Shown here in pieces: positions 1-6,238 of a stretch of DNA of 17,346 bases. Source of the stretch: Microbacteriaceae bacterium (GTDB lineage: Bacteria; Actinomycetota; Actinomycetes; Actinomycetales; Microbacteriaceae); contig JAHEAT010000072.1 of NCBI GenBank assembly GCA_024642605.1, forward strand, positions 1 through 17,346, in the 5' to 3' direction. How positions within the stretch are numbered: the stretch's first letter is position 1; every line of letters begins with the position of its first letter. Below the pieces are notes generated by a model. The model searched no databases. It was not told the origin of the DNA and saw only the letters and a program-made list of their open reading frames with translations. The translations under genes were made by a program, and so were the position numbers.

Positions 1-1
1 C

Positions 2-109
2 ACCTCTATGGGCCTAAAGTTCAAAGACAGCATCCCTGGCTTTGAAGCTGCCTATTTCAGCACCGGCGATGACTTCGCCGCCGACTTTGACGACGTAGAC
101 CAGGCCTAG
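2..109 (+). CDS. rpoA: RNA polymerase alpha subunit, C-terminal end (partial)
   Basis: Only the last 35 codons and the TAG stop are present; the gene enters from the left edge. The residues MGLKFKDSIPGF followed by an Asp-rich end match the typical tail of actinobacterial RpoA, where a 'MGL-LKDS-PGF' segment closes the alpha C-terminal domain and an acidic tail follows. The alpha subunit nucleates RNA polymerase assembly, and its C-terminal domain contacts activators and UP elements. Its position directly before rplQ is the standard bacterial order, and the 31-bp gap shows no promoter, so the two genes are probably co-transcribed. Identification rests on a short fragment plus context. Confidence 0.85.
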   Translation, partial: TSMGLKFKDSIPGFEAAYFSTGDDFAADFDDVDQA

Positions 110-128
110 GCCGCTACCAAAGAAATCC

Positions 129-134
129 AAGGAG
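129..134 (+). promoter_or_regulatory. Ribosome binding site of rplQ
   Basis: AAGGAG lies 6 nt before the rplQ ATG. It is a near-consensus Shine-Dalgarno sequence, in contrast to many genes in this window that have none, and it fixes the rplQ start at 141. Confidence 0.8.
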
Positions 135-140
135 AAATAA

Positions 141-782
141 ATGCCTACCCCAACAAAGGGACCACGTCTTGGTGGCGGACCAGCACACGAGCGCCTCATG
201 CTGCGCAACCTGGCTACCTCGCTGATCAACCACGGTCGCATCGAAACCACCGAAACCAAGGCCAAGCGCCTTCGTCCGGTTGCCGAGCGTCTAGTTAGTT
301 TCGCAAAGCGTGGCGACCTCGCGTCGCGCCGCCGTGTCATGCAGCAGATCACCGACAAGGGTGCCGTTCACAAGCTTTTCACCGAGGTCGCACCTTTGGT
401 TGCAGACCGTAACGGCGGATACACGCGTATCACCAAGCTCGGCTTCCGTAAGGGCGACAATGCGCCGATGTGTGTTATCGAGCTAGTTCTTGAGCCAGTA
501 TCGGCCAAGGTTGTCAACAAGAAGCCAAAGCTTGAAAACTCTGTGAAGGCAACTGCTGCCGCTCCTGCCGAGGTCGTCGAGACCGAAGCCGAAGTAGCAG
601 AAGATCTAGCAGCCGTTGAGGCCGAAGCATCTGAGTCGCCAGCGGTTGTTGAAGAAGCCGCAGCTCCGGCTGCAGCCGAAGAGGCACCGGCAGTAGAGGC
701 AGAAGCTCCAGCAGCCGAAGCCGAAGTTGCAGCCGCAGAAGCTCCAGCAGCCGAGGCCGAAGCCCCAGCTGAAGAAGCCTAA
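141..782 (+). CDS. rplQ: 50S ribosomal protein L17 with long Ala/Glu-rich tail
   Basis: L17 is a structural protein of the large ribosomal subunit. Residues 1 to about 120 are the L17 fold, recognisable from [19 protein letters not shown] at residues 7-25, the [18 protein letters not shown] stretch at 35-52 and the closing VIELVL. After that the protein runs on to residue 213 as a low-complexity tail of Ala, Glu, Pro and Val. Bacterial L17 is commonly about 115-130 residues, although actinobacterial copies often carry Ala/Glu-rich extensions, and this one is long. The tail is encoded partly by a 28-bp direct repeat. A strong Shine-Dalgarno supports the start. The gene follows rpoA and precedes truA by 19 bp, so it probably belongs to the rpoA transcription unit. 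Confidence 0.95.
   Translation: MPTPTKGPRLGGGPAHERLMLRNLATSLINHGRIETTETKAKRLRPVAERLVSFAKRGDLASRRRVMQQITDKGAVHKLFTEVAPLVADRNGGYTRITKLGFRKGDNAPMCVIELVLEPVSAKVVNKKPKLENSVKATAAAPAEVVETEAEVAEDLAAVEAEASESPAVVEEAAAPAAAEEAPAVEAEAPAAEAEVAAAEAPAAEAEAPAEEA
699..762 (+). repeat. 28-bp direct repeat in the L17 tail
   Basis: Positions 699-726 and 735-762 are the same 28-bp sequence with a single A-to-G difference, offset by 36 bp (12 codons). Both copies encode [14 protein letters not shown] residues. This indicates that the low-complexity tail grew at least partly by in-frame duplication. Confidence 0.85.
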
Positions 783-801
783 GCCGCCGCTTTCAATCAT
801 C

Positions 802-1662
802 ATGAGCCAGCCCGTCAGCCACTCGGTTGACGGGTTGACTCGTTTTCGGGTCGATTTTGCCTACGACGGCACCAACTACACCGGGTTTGCCAAGCAGCCC
901 GGGCATCGCACAGTACAAGGCGACCTGCTTGCCGCGATGACCACCATCTTTGGTGAGACCTCAAACGATTTTGCTATGCGAGTGGCCGGGCGTACCGACG
1001 CCGGCGTTCACGCCGCCAACCAGGTGGTTCACGTAGATCTTTCACCGGCGCAGATAAAACGTCTCGGCCGCAGTTTCAACGTCGTTGCCAAACTCAACCA
1101 CATGCTCAGCGAAGAGATTCGCGTTCACAAGTTTGAGCCGGCCGCTGCTGGTTTCGATGCCAGGTTCTCGGCCATTTACCGTCGTTACCGCTATCAGATC
1201 TCCGATGACTTTGCGCCCAAAGATCCGCAGCAGATGCGCTACGTGCTCAACCTCACCTACGCACTCGATCCCGTGGCCATGAACGATGCCGCCCAGATTC
1301 TAATAGGCCTCGGCGACTTCGCCTCGTTCTGTAAATCTCGCGAGGGAGCCACCACCATTCGAAACCTCAAGCGCATCAGAGTAAAGCGCAACGCTCAGAA
1401 CATCATCGAAATCGAACTCAAGGCCGATGCCTTTTGCCACAACATGGTGCGCTCAATCGTGGGCGCACTTATTGCCGTTGGTGCGGGTCGAGCCACCAAA
1501 GATGACCTAAAACGCACCTTTGAACGGGCCAAGAGAGTAGAGACTTACAAGGTTGTTGAGCCAAAAGGTTTGACCCTAATTGAGATTGGCTACCCGGCAG
1601 AATCGCGTCTGGCATACCAAGCCGAACGGGCTCGGGCGCGACGAACTCTGGATGAGTCGTAG
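802..1662 (+). CDS. truA: tRNA pseudouridine(38-40) synthase TruA
   Basis: TruA isomerises uridines 38, 39 and 40 of the tRNA anticodon stem to pseudouridine. The core begins with FRVDFAYDGTNYTGF (residues 15-29) and contains GRTDAGVHA, whose Asp66 is the expected catalytic nucleophile. CHNMVRSIVGALIAVG in the C-terminal half is also a family signature. The ATG at 802 gives 286 residues, a normal length. The frame is open further upstream to 727 inside rplQ, but those residues are a shadow of the repetitive tail and are unlike any TruA. No Shine-Dalgarno precedes 802, so translation probably depends on coupling to rplQ 19 bp upstream. A TTG nearer the LTRFRVD core is a less likely alternative start. 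Confidence 0.93.
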   Translation: MSQPVSHSVDGLTRFRVDFAYDGTNYTGFAKQPGHRTVQGDLLAAMTTIFGETSNDFAMRVAGRTDAGVHAANQVVHVDLSPAQIKRLGRSFNVVAKLNHMLSEEIRVHKFEPAAAGFDARFSAIYRRYRYQISDDFAPKDPQQMRYVLNLTYALDPVAMNDAAQILIGLGDFASFCKSREGATTIRNLKRIRVKRNAQNIIEIELKADAFCHNMVRSIVGALIAVGAGRATKDDLKRTFERAKRVETYKVVEPKGLTLIEIGYPAESRLAYQAERARARRTLDES

Positions 1663-1678
1663 AAAACTTATTTAGGGT

Positions 1679-1708
1679 TTGACCAACCGCATGGGTACGG
1701 GCTAAACT
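1679..1708 (+). promoter_or_regulatory. Promoter of rplM-rpsI
   Basis: A TTGACC -35 box (1679-1684) and a TAAACT -10 box (1703-1708) are separated by 18 bp, close to the housekeeping sigma consensus and fitting the actinobacterial TAnnnT pattern. It lies just after truA stops and predicts transcription starting near 1715, leaving a leader of about 100 nt before rplM. It is the best-looking promoter in the window apart from groES. Confidence 0.7.
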
Positions 1709-1719
1709 TGACCCTTGTT

Positions 1720-1808
1720 GCTGGTATTCACCAGCGTGAAACTTGAATCCCAAAGAAGTCTTTTCTTCTGTCGCGGGTTCATGTCCTAACCGACAGAAAA
1801 GTAGAAGG
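1720..1808 (+). promoter_or_regulatory. Structured 5' leader of rplM (candidate ribosomal-protein leader)
   Basis: The predicted leader holds a perfect 6-bp hairpin GCTGGT-ATTC-ACCAGC (1720-1735). A second hairpin pairs TTCTGTCG (1766-1773) with CGACAGAA (1791-1798) and can be extended inward by GTT/AAC. The strand 1760-1769 can instead pair as CTTTTCT with AGAAAAG (1795-1801), or as CTTCT with AGAAG at 1754-1758 or with the rplM Shine-Dalgarno AGAAGG (1803-1808). Competing pairings that reach the ribosome site are what an autoregulatory leader would show. L13 leaders are known in other bacterial groups, but I do not recognise this one as a named family. The function is inferred. Confidence 0.4.
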
Positions 1809-1817
1809 CAATTTAGC

Positions 1818-2261
1818 GTGCGTACTTACTCACCAAAGGCTTCCGAGTTGAAGAACGAGTGGCTCATCATTGACGCCACCGATGTAGTCCTCGGCCGTCT
1901 CGCAACTCACGCAGCAACACTGCTGCGTGGCAAGCACAAGCCAACCTTTGCTCCTCACATGGACAACGGTGACTTTGTAATCATCATCAACGCAGAGAAG
2001 ATCGCGTTGACCGGTGCAAAGCTTTTGCAGAAGAAGGCTTACCGCCACTCTGGTTACCCAGGCGGCCTTACCGCAACCACCTACGCTGAGCTTCTAGAGA
2101 AGAGCCCAGAGAAGGCAGTTGAGAAGGCCATCAAGGGCATGCTTCCTCGCACCAAGCTCGGAAACGCTCAGCTCACCAAGCTAAAGGTTTACCGCGGTGC
2201 AGAGCACCCACACGCTGCACAGCAGCCAAAGCCGTTCATCATCGACCAGGTCGCTCAGTAG
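1818..2261 (+). CDS. rplM: 50S ribosomal protein L13
   Basis: L13 is an early-assembling protein of the large ribosomal subunit. The GTG at 1818 gives 147 residues beginning (M)RTYSPKASE, which matches the conserved L13 N-terminus, and [15 protein letters not shown] follows at once. [20 protein letters not shown] and the MLPRTKLG...[13 protein letters not shown] segment are further family signatures. The frame is open up to an ATG at 1743, but those 25 codons lie in the structured leader and have no L13 similarity, so the GTG is preferred. AGAAGG at 1803-1808 is the ribosome binding site, 9 nt upstream. rpsI follows 30 bp later, the usual L13-S9 operon. Confidence 0.95.
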   Translation: MRTYSPKASELKNEWLIIDATDVVLGRLATHAATLLRGKHKPTFAPHMDNGDFVIIINAEKIALTGAKLLQKKAYRHSGYPGGLTATTYAELLEKSPEKAVEKAIKGMLPRTKLGNAQLTKLKVYRGAEHPHAAQQPKPFIIDQVAQ

Positions 2262-2291
2262 CCGACCGCAACGAACAAGGATAAAAACCTC

Positions 2292-2798
2292 GTGGCAAAA
2301 ACCGAAGCAGCAGCAACCGAAGCAGTTGTTGAAACCCCAACCGAGTACTCAACCGAGACTCCTGCAGCGAAGGCTGGCGACAAGCCAGCCAAGGCTCGCG
2401 GCCCACTAACCCAGCCAGGCGCTGGTCTAGGCCGTCGCAAAGAGGCAGTTGCCCGCGTTCGCATGGTGCCAGGCACCGGCGTAATCAAGGTAAACGGTCG
2501 CGAACTTGCCGAGTACTTTCCAAACAAGCTTCACCAGCAGCTAATCACCGACCCATTCACCGTTCTTGACCTCAAGAACCAGTACGACGTTATCGCTCGT
2601 ATCGACGGTGGTGGCATCGCTGGTCAGGCAGGTGCGCTTCGTCTAGGCATCGCCCGCGCCCTCAACGAGATCGACCGCGACAACAACCGTCCGGCTCTCA
2701 AGAAGGCGGGCTTCCTGAAGCGCGACCCACGCGTTATCGAGCGCAAGAAGGCCGGTCTTAAGAAGGCCCGTAAGGCTTCTCAGTTCTCGAAGCGTTAA
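2292..2798 (+). CDS. rpsI: 30S ribosomal protein S9 with N-terminal extension
   Basis: S9 sits in the head of the small subunit, and its C-terminal arm reaches the P-site tRNA. The S9 core begins near residue 47 with [15 protein letters not shown] and ends with the conserved [12 protein letters not shown], whose terminal SKR is the tRNA-contacting tip. Residues 1-45 are an extra Ala/Thr/Glu-rich stretch. Comparable extensions are usual in actinobacterial S9, so it is not a mis-called start. The start is GTG at 2292 with AAGG 11 nt upstream. The gene is the second of the rplM-rpsI pair, and a hairpin overlapping its stop codon may end part of the transcription. Confidence 0.94.
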   Translation: MAKTEAAATEAVVETPTEYSTETPAAKAGDKPAKARGPLTQPGAGLGRRKEAVARVRMVPGTGVIKVNGRELAEYFPNKLHQQLITDPFTVLDLKNQYDVIARIDGGGIAGQAGALRLGIARALNEIDRDNNRPALKKAGFLKRDPRVIERKKAGLKKARKASQFSKR

Positions 2799-2813
2799 TC
2801 CTTCGGGCTTAAC
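2794..2813 (+). terminator. UUCG-capped hairpin at the rpsI stop codon
   Basis: GTTAA (2794-2798, containing the stop codon) pairs with TTAAC (2809-2813). After one mismatch two C-G pairs close a TTCG tetraloop (2802-2805). The downstream tract TTCTTC is only moderately T-rich, so this may be a weak or partial terminator that lets some transcription continue into glmM. Confidence 0.45.
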
Positions 2814-2828
2814 TTCTTCAAAATCGGC

Positions 2829-2834
2829 TAGCCT
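2829..2834 (+). promoter_or_regulatory. Leaderless -10 element of glmM
   Basis: TAGCCT fits the actinobacterial TAnnnT -10 motif and ends 6 nt before the glmM ATG, so transcription would start at or next to the start codon. No Shine-Dalgarno is present. No convincing -35 box is visible (TTAACT at 2809-2814 is spaced too closely). Confidence 0.5.
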
Positions 2835-2840
2835 CGTAGC

Positions 2841-4187
2841 ATGGCTCGACTTTTTGGCACAGACGGCGTTCGTGGCTTAGCCAATCGAACTCTAACCGTC
2901 GAACTCGCTCTTTCTCTCGCTCAGGCAGCAGCAATTGTTCTTGCCGAAGAGTCACGCAAAACCGGTTTAAGACCTAAAGCCGTTCTCGCTCGCGACCCTC
3001 GGGTTTCGGGCGAGTTCTTGTCTGCGGCCGTTGCTGCCGGGCTTGCATCCTCTGGCGTTGATGTTTACGACGCTGGCGTGCTACCAACCCCGGGTGCCGC
3101 CTTTCTAACTGCCGACATTAATGCCGACTTTGGTGTGATGATCTCGGCGTCACACAACGAAGCCCCCGACAACGGCATCAAGATTTTCGCTCGAGGCGGC
3201 CACAAACTCGAAGACAGCGTCGAAGATAAAATTCAAACCGCGATGATGGAGCCGAAGCTGGCACCAATCGGGGGAGCAGTTGGCCGCATCACAACCTTTG
3301 CAGATGCCGAAGACCGCTATTTGGTGCACCTCCTGCGTGCACTTCCAAACCGCCTCGAAGGCATCAAGGTTGTTTTGGACTGCGCGCATGGCGCAGCATC
3401 GGCGGTATCTCCAGACGTATTCCGCGATGCGGGTGCTGAAGTAATCGTCATCGGAGCCGACCCAGATGGCATGAACATCAACCAGGGTTACGGTTCTACT
3501 CACCTAAGCGCTTTGCAGGCGGCAGTTCACGAACACCGTGCCGACCTCGGTATCGCCCACGATGGCGATGCCGACCGCTGTCTTGCGGTCGATGCCCATG
3601 GCGCAATCGTCGATGGTGACCAGATCATGGCCATACTTGCGATCGCGGCGAAAGAGCGCGGTGAGCTAGCTCGCAACACTCTGGTTGCCACTGTGATGTC
3701 TAACCTCGGTCTTCGAATCGCCATGAAGGAGGCGGGCATAGAGATGCTCGAAACCGCCGTTGGCGATCGTTATGTGCTCGAAAAGATTCGCGAGGGTGGC
3801 TACACCTTGGGCGGCGAGCAGTCGGGCCATATCATTTTTAGCCACTGGGCAACCACTGGTGACGGCGTGTTGACCGGGCTGCGTTTGGCTGCCGAGATAG
3901 TGCGCACCGGCAAGTCTTTGGCAGAACTTGCCTCGGTGATGAAGATTTACCCGCAGGTTCTGATCAATGTAGCCGGCGTAGACAAGACTCGGGTCGACAG
4001 CGACGAAGAGCTGCAGGCGTTCGTGCGCGAAGCCGAGGCCGAGCTCGACGAAACTGGTCGGGTGCTGCTTCGTGCGTCAGGCACCGAGAATCTCGTGCGA
4101 GTCATGGTCGAGGCATCCGAGGAGGGTGCTGCACAGTCGTGGGCCGACCGAATTGCTCGCGTGGTCGAGAAGCGCCTCGCGTTCTAG
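2841..4187 (+). CDS. glmM: Phosphoglucosamine mutase GlmM
   Basis: GlmM interconverts glucosamine-6-phosphate and glucosamine-1-phosphate, the step after GlmS on the route to UDP-GlcNAc for peptidoglycan. At 448 residues it has the normal length. It opens with [12 protein letters not shown]. The active-site loop ISASHN (101-106) places the phosphorylated serine at Ser104, followed by the substrate-loop variant [10 protein letters not shown]. The Mg2+ loop DGDADR lies at 241-246 (Asp241, Asp243, Asp245), a [10 protein letters not shown] sugar-binding loop follows, and the phosphate-binding loop RASGTEN is at 411-417. All catalytic elements are present. It appears to have its own leaderless promoter behind rpsI. 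glmS lies about 2 kb downstream in the same direction, so the two pathway enzymes are neighbours but not contiguous. Confidence 0.96.
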   Translation: MARLFGTDGVRGLANRTLTVELALSLAQAAAIVLAEESRKTGLRPKAVLARDPRVSGEFLSAAVAAGLASSGVDVYDAGVLPTPGAAFLTADINADFGVMISASHNEAPDNGIKIFARGGHKLEDSVEDKIQTAMMEPKLAPIGGAVGRITTFADAEDRYLVHLLRALPNRLEGIKVVLDCAHGAASAVSPDVFRDAGAEVIVIGADPDGMNINQGYGSTHLSALQAAVHEHRADLGIAHDGDADRCLAVDAHGAIVDGDQIMAILAIAAKERGELARNTLVATVMSNLGLRIAMKEAGIEMLETAVGDRYVLEKIREGGYTLGGEQSGHIIFSHWATTGDGVLTGLRLAAEIVRTGKSLAELASVMKIYPQVLINVAGVDKTRVDSDEELQAFVREAEAELDETGRVLLRASGTENLVRVMVEASEEGAAQSWADRIARVVEKRLAF

Positions 4188-4193
4188 GCTCGC

Positions 4194-4664
4194 ATGAACA
4201 CCAACGACCTCACACCCGAGATAACGCCGGAGCAAACCAAGGCACTGGCCGCAAAGTTATTTAACCGAACTTGGCAGCTGATTGAAAACACAGATCGCAC
4301 CGAAGCCGAGGAACTCGAAATGATTCACTCGGCTCATGCCAGCCGCTTGCACTGGCAGCAGATTGGTGGGCCAAAGGAATGGGCCATTGGTGAGTGGCAG
4401 TGTGCCCGAGTGTATTGCGAGGTTGGGTTTCCGGAGTCGGCCATTTTTCACGCCCAGGCTTGTCTCGAAATAGTTGAGTCCAACGATGTTCCACTGTGGA
4501 TGCACGCCTCAACTTTCGAAATTCTCGCCCGTTCATACTGGGCCGCCGAAGATCTCGACCTGGCCAAGTTGGCGCGAGGGCGTGCCCTTCAGCTCGTGCC
4601 TCAAATCGAAGATGCCGAAGACCGCGAGACCATCGCCGCCCAGGTAGCCGAACTCACTTTTTAG
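4194..4664 (+). CDS. Conserved unknown protein, helical TPR-like
   Basis: The 156-residue soluble product has no signal peptide or membrane segment. It is rich in Ala, Glu, Leu and Trp and looks all-helical. The middle part (HASRLHWQQIGGP, then GEWQCARVYCEVGFPESAIF and HAQACLEIVE) and the last third (ALRSYW-like helix, DLDLAKLARGRALQLV) have the helix-turn-helix spacing and Ala/Gly/Tyr placement of tetratricopeptide-like repeats. Such folds usually mediate protein contacts. The general pattern resembles small uncharacterised bacterial proteins I have seen only as hypotheticals, so no function is assigned. The ATG lies 6 bp after the glmM stop with no Shine-Dalgarno, suggesting translational coupling to glmM. 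Confidence 0.8.
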   Translation: MNTNDLTPEITPEQTKALAAKLFNRTWQLIENTDRTEAEELEMIHSAHASRLHWQQIGGPKEWAIGEWQCARVYCEVGFPESAIFHAQACLEIVESNDVPLWMHASTFEILARSYWAAEDLDLAKLARGRALQLVPQIEDAEDRETIAAQVAELTF

Positions 4665-4756
4665 CCTCGCCTATTCGGGAGCTCGAGCGGCAGCCGTGAC
4701 GGTTGTCCCCCAAATAGATGACCGAGTGGGGTTTTAGTTTCGCTCTGCCGTGCTGG

Positions 4757-4762
4757 CAAAAT
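4757..4762 (+). promoter_or_regulatory. Possible leaderless -10 element before 4769
   Basis: CAAAAT ends 6 nt before the ATG at 4769, the same geometry as at glmM and glmS, although it departs from TAnnnT in its first base. The -35 candidate TTAGTT (4734-4739, 17-bp spacer) is poor. The element favours 4769 over the in-frame ATG at 4718. Confidence 0.35.
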
Positions 4763-4768
4763 GGTGGA

Positions 4769-5155
4769 ATGCAAACAGACTATTCGTACTTGATTTACTG
4801 GTTTCTCTGGCTGACTGCAAGCCTGGCCTTGCCAGTGTTCGGCATCGTTTCCATCAGCAGGCGCATCGAACAGCCTGCTGTTTACACCGGCGCTCAGCGC
4901 GGTTTGCGTTCGTACCGAGTGGCTCTGATATTGTTTCTGGTTCCCGTGGTGCCGATCAACCTGATTCTCATTGCTCTAATGTCCGGCTCATTGGGTGCGG
5001 GTTGGGCTTCAGCGGCTGAACTCGGCCTAATTGTTCTTGCGGTTTCGCCGATATTCTTACTAATTTCAATCATCGTGGCAATTTCTGGGGCGGTGTCACG
5101 GTCTGCTGCCAACCGTGAGGTCGTTAAATTGCCGGCGCAGGGAACGGTTCTCTAG
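4769..5155 (+). CDS. Small membrane protein of unknown function (three TM segments)
   Basis: The 128-residue product has three hydrophobic stretches, at about residues 6-28, 51-71 and 83-109. Between the first two is a short basic and polar loop containing SRRIEQPAVYTGAQRGLRSYR, and a short polar C-terminus follows the third. The positive charges after the first segment suggest that this loop faces the cytoplasm. I do not recognise the family. The frame is open up to an ATG at 4718, which would add 17 residues. I prefer 4769 because the hydrophobic segment starts normally there and a -10-like CAAAAT sits 6 nt upstream. The gene stands alone after the glmM pair and converges on coaA with 72 bp between stops. 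Confidence 0.7.
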   Translation: MQTDYSYLIYWFLWLTASLALPVFGIVSISRRIEQPAVYTGAQRGLRSYRVALILFLVPVVPINLILIALMSGSLGAGWASAAELGLIVLAVSPIFLLISIIVAISGAVSRSAANREVVKLPAQGTVL

Positions 5156-5218
5156 TAGTCGAAGCAAGCGCCCTGTTAAACCCGAAGAATGGGGCAAACG
5201 CAACCGGCTAAACCAAAG

Positions 5219-5238
5219 GCAAACCTTTTACAGTTTGC
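5219..5238 (-). terminator. Possible weak terminator hairpin at the end of coaA
   Basis: GCAAAC (5219-5224) pairs with GTTTGC (5233-5238) around an 8-nt loop that contains the coaA stop codon. On the minus strand the sequence after it reads CTTTGGTTT, a broken T tract. Six base pairs with an interrupted tract make only a weak case. Confidence 0.3.
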
Positions 5239-6208
5239 GCAGCAGCACACTTTCGACTCGGTGGTTGGTGCCCTTTTTTAAAACCAAAGTAGCCCGCGAA
5301 CGGGTTGGCAAAATGTTCTCGCGCAGGTTTGGCAGGTTGATGGTCGACCAGATCAGCTTGGCTGTTTCGAGTGCCACCTCAAAAGGCACCTCGGCGTATC
5401 GGTGAAAGTATGAAGCTGGGTCGGTAAACGCCGATTCGCGCAGTTTCTGAAAACGGTTCAAGAACCAGCTGGTGATGTTTTCGGTGTCAGAATCCACGTA
5501 TATTTTGAAATCGAAGAAATCACTCAGCGCCGTGTCTTGCCCTGTGCCAGGCGCTTGCAACACGTTTAGGCCCTCGACGATAAGAACATCGGGCGAGTGA
5601 ATCACAACTCTCTCGCCTTCGACAATGTCGTATGAAAGGTGCGAGTACACGGGGGCCGTCACTTCGGGCTTGCCACTTTTTACATCGGCTACAAACTTTA
5701 GAAGCGCCATGCGGTCGTATGACTCCGGAAACCCCTTGCGGGTCATGATGCCGCGACGTTCCAACTCTGCGTTCGGGTAGAGAAATCCATCGGTGGTTAC
5801 CAACTCAACTCGAGGAGTACCTTCCCAGCGCGACAGCAACTCCTTGAGCAAACGCGCCACGGTTGACTTGCCAACCGCCACCGAACCAGCCACGCCGATG
5901 ACAAAAGGCACTCGCTTGGCATGCTGACCCAAAAAATTCTCTGATGATGCGTGCAGGCTCTGCATCTGCTTTACGTAAAGATTTAGTAGGCGGCTCAGCG
6001 GCAGGTAGACGTCGGTAACCTCTTCGAGGTCTAGAAAGTCGCCGAGTCCGCGAATCTGAGCAACCTCGGCCTCGCTCAGCGGATTGAGAGTTTTTAATCC
6101 AAGCGCCGCCCACTCCGAGCGGGGTATCTCGATGAATGGCGAAAGCTCGCCGGTCAATTGTGCGGATTCGCCAGATTCTGCACCGGTGGCACCGTTCACA
6201 ACGCTCAT
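5228..6208 (-). CDS. coaA: Type I pantothenate kinase CoaA
   Basis: CoaA phosphorylates pantothenate, the first and usually controlling step of coenzyme A synthesis. The 326-residue product has the P-loop [12 protein letters not shown] at residues 105-116, with Lys114 and Ser115 expected to bind ATP phosphates. TTDGFLYPN and GFPESYD follow, as does [13 protein letters not shown], all typical of the bacterial type I (PanK I) family rather than type II or III. The C-terminus [23 protein letters not shown] is also characteristic. The first 25 or so residues are poorly conserved. It is transcribed away from glmS, with only 30 bp between the two start codons. A CAGAAT (6217-6222 on the minus strand) ends 8 nt before its ATG and could be a -10 for a nearly leaderless mRNA. 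Confidence 0.95.
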   Translation of the reverse strand: MSVVNGATGAESGESAQLTGELSPFIEIPRSEWAALGLKTLNPLSEAEVAQIRGLGDFLDLEEVTDVYLPLSRLLNLYVKQMQSLHASSENFLGQHAKRVPFVIGVAGSVAVGKSTVARLLKELLSRWEGTPRVELVTTDGFLYPNAELERRGIMTRKGFPESYDRMALLKFVADVKSGKPEVTAPVYSHLSYDIVEGERVVIHSPDVLIVEGLNVLQAPGTGQDTALSDFFDFKIYVDSDTENITSWFLNRFQKLRESAFTDPASYFHRYAEVPFEVALETAKLIWSTINLPNLRENILPTRSRATLVLKKGTNHRVESVLLRKL

Positions 6209-6225
6209 AAAGAGCCATTCTGCCG

Positions 6226-6231
6226 TAAATT
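6226..6231 (+). promoter_or_regulatory. Leaderless -10 element of glmS
   Basis: TAAATT ends 7 nt before the glmS ATG at 6239, and no Shine-Dalgarno is present in the 30-bp divergent gap, so a leaderless transcript is likely. The -35 region falls in or near the coaA start codon and shows no good match. Confidence 0.5.
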
Positions 6232-6238
6232 AGAACCT

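Noticed and set aside
727..801. Upstream extension of truA to an ATG inside rplQ
   Set aside because: The added residues are a frame-shifted reading of the repetitive L17 tail and do not resemble TruA; the ATG at 802 gives a normal length.
1743..1817. Upstream ATG extension of rplM
   Set aside because: The 25 added codons lie in the structured leader, and the GTG at 1818 restores the conserved L13 start RTYSPKA with a ribosome site before it.
3150..3503. Open frame of 117 codons on the minus strand inside glmM
   Set aside because: It lies wholly within a well-conserved gene, and its product has no recognisable motif and an unnatural composition; it is a shadow frame.
4708..4731. CCCCA...TGGGG followed by TTTTAGTTT as a terminator after the TPR-like gene
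   Set aside because: Only five pairs close a 14-nt loop and the T tract is interrupted; too weak to list as a feature.
6158..6238. Upstream ATG extension of glmS
   Set aside because: It would bury the catalytic N-terminal cysteine of the glutaminase domain and overlap coaA.
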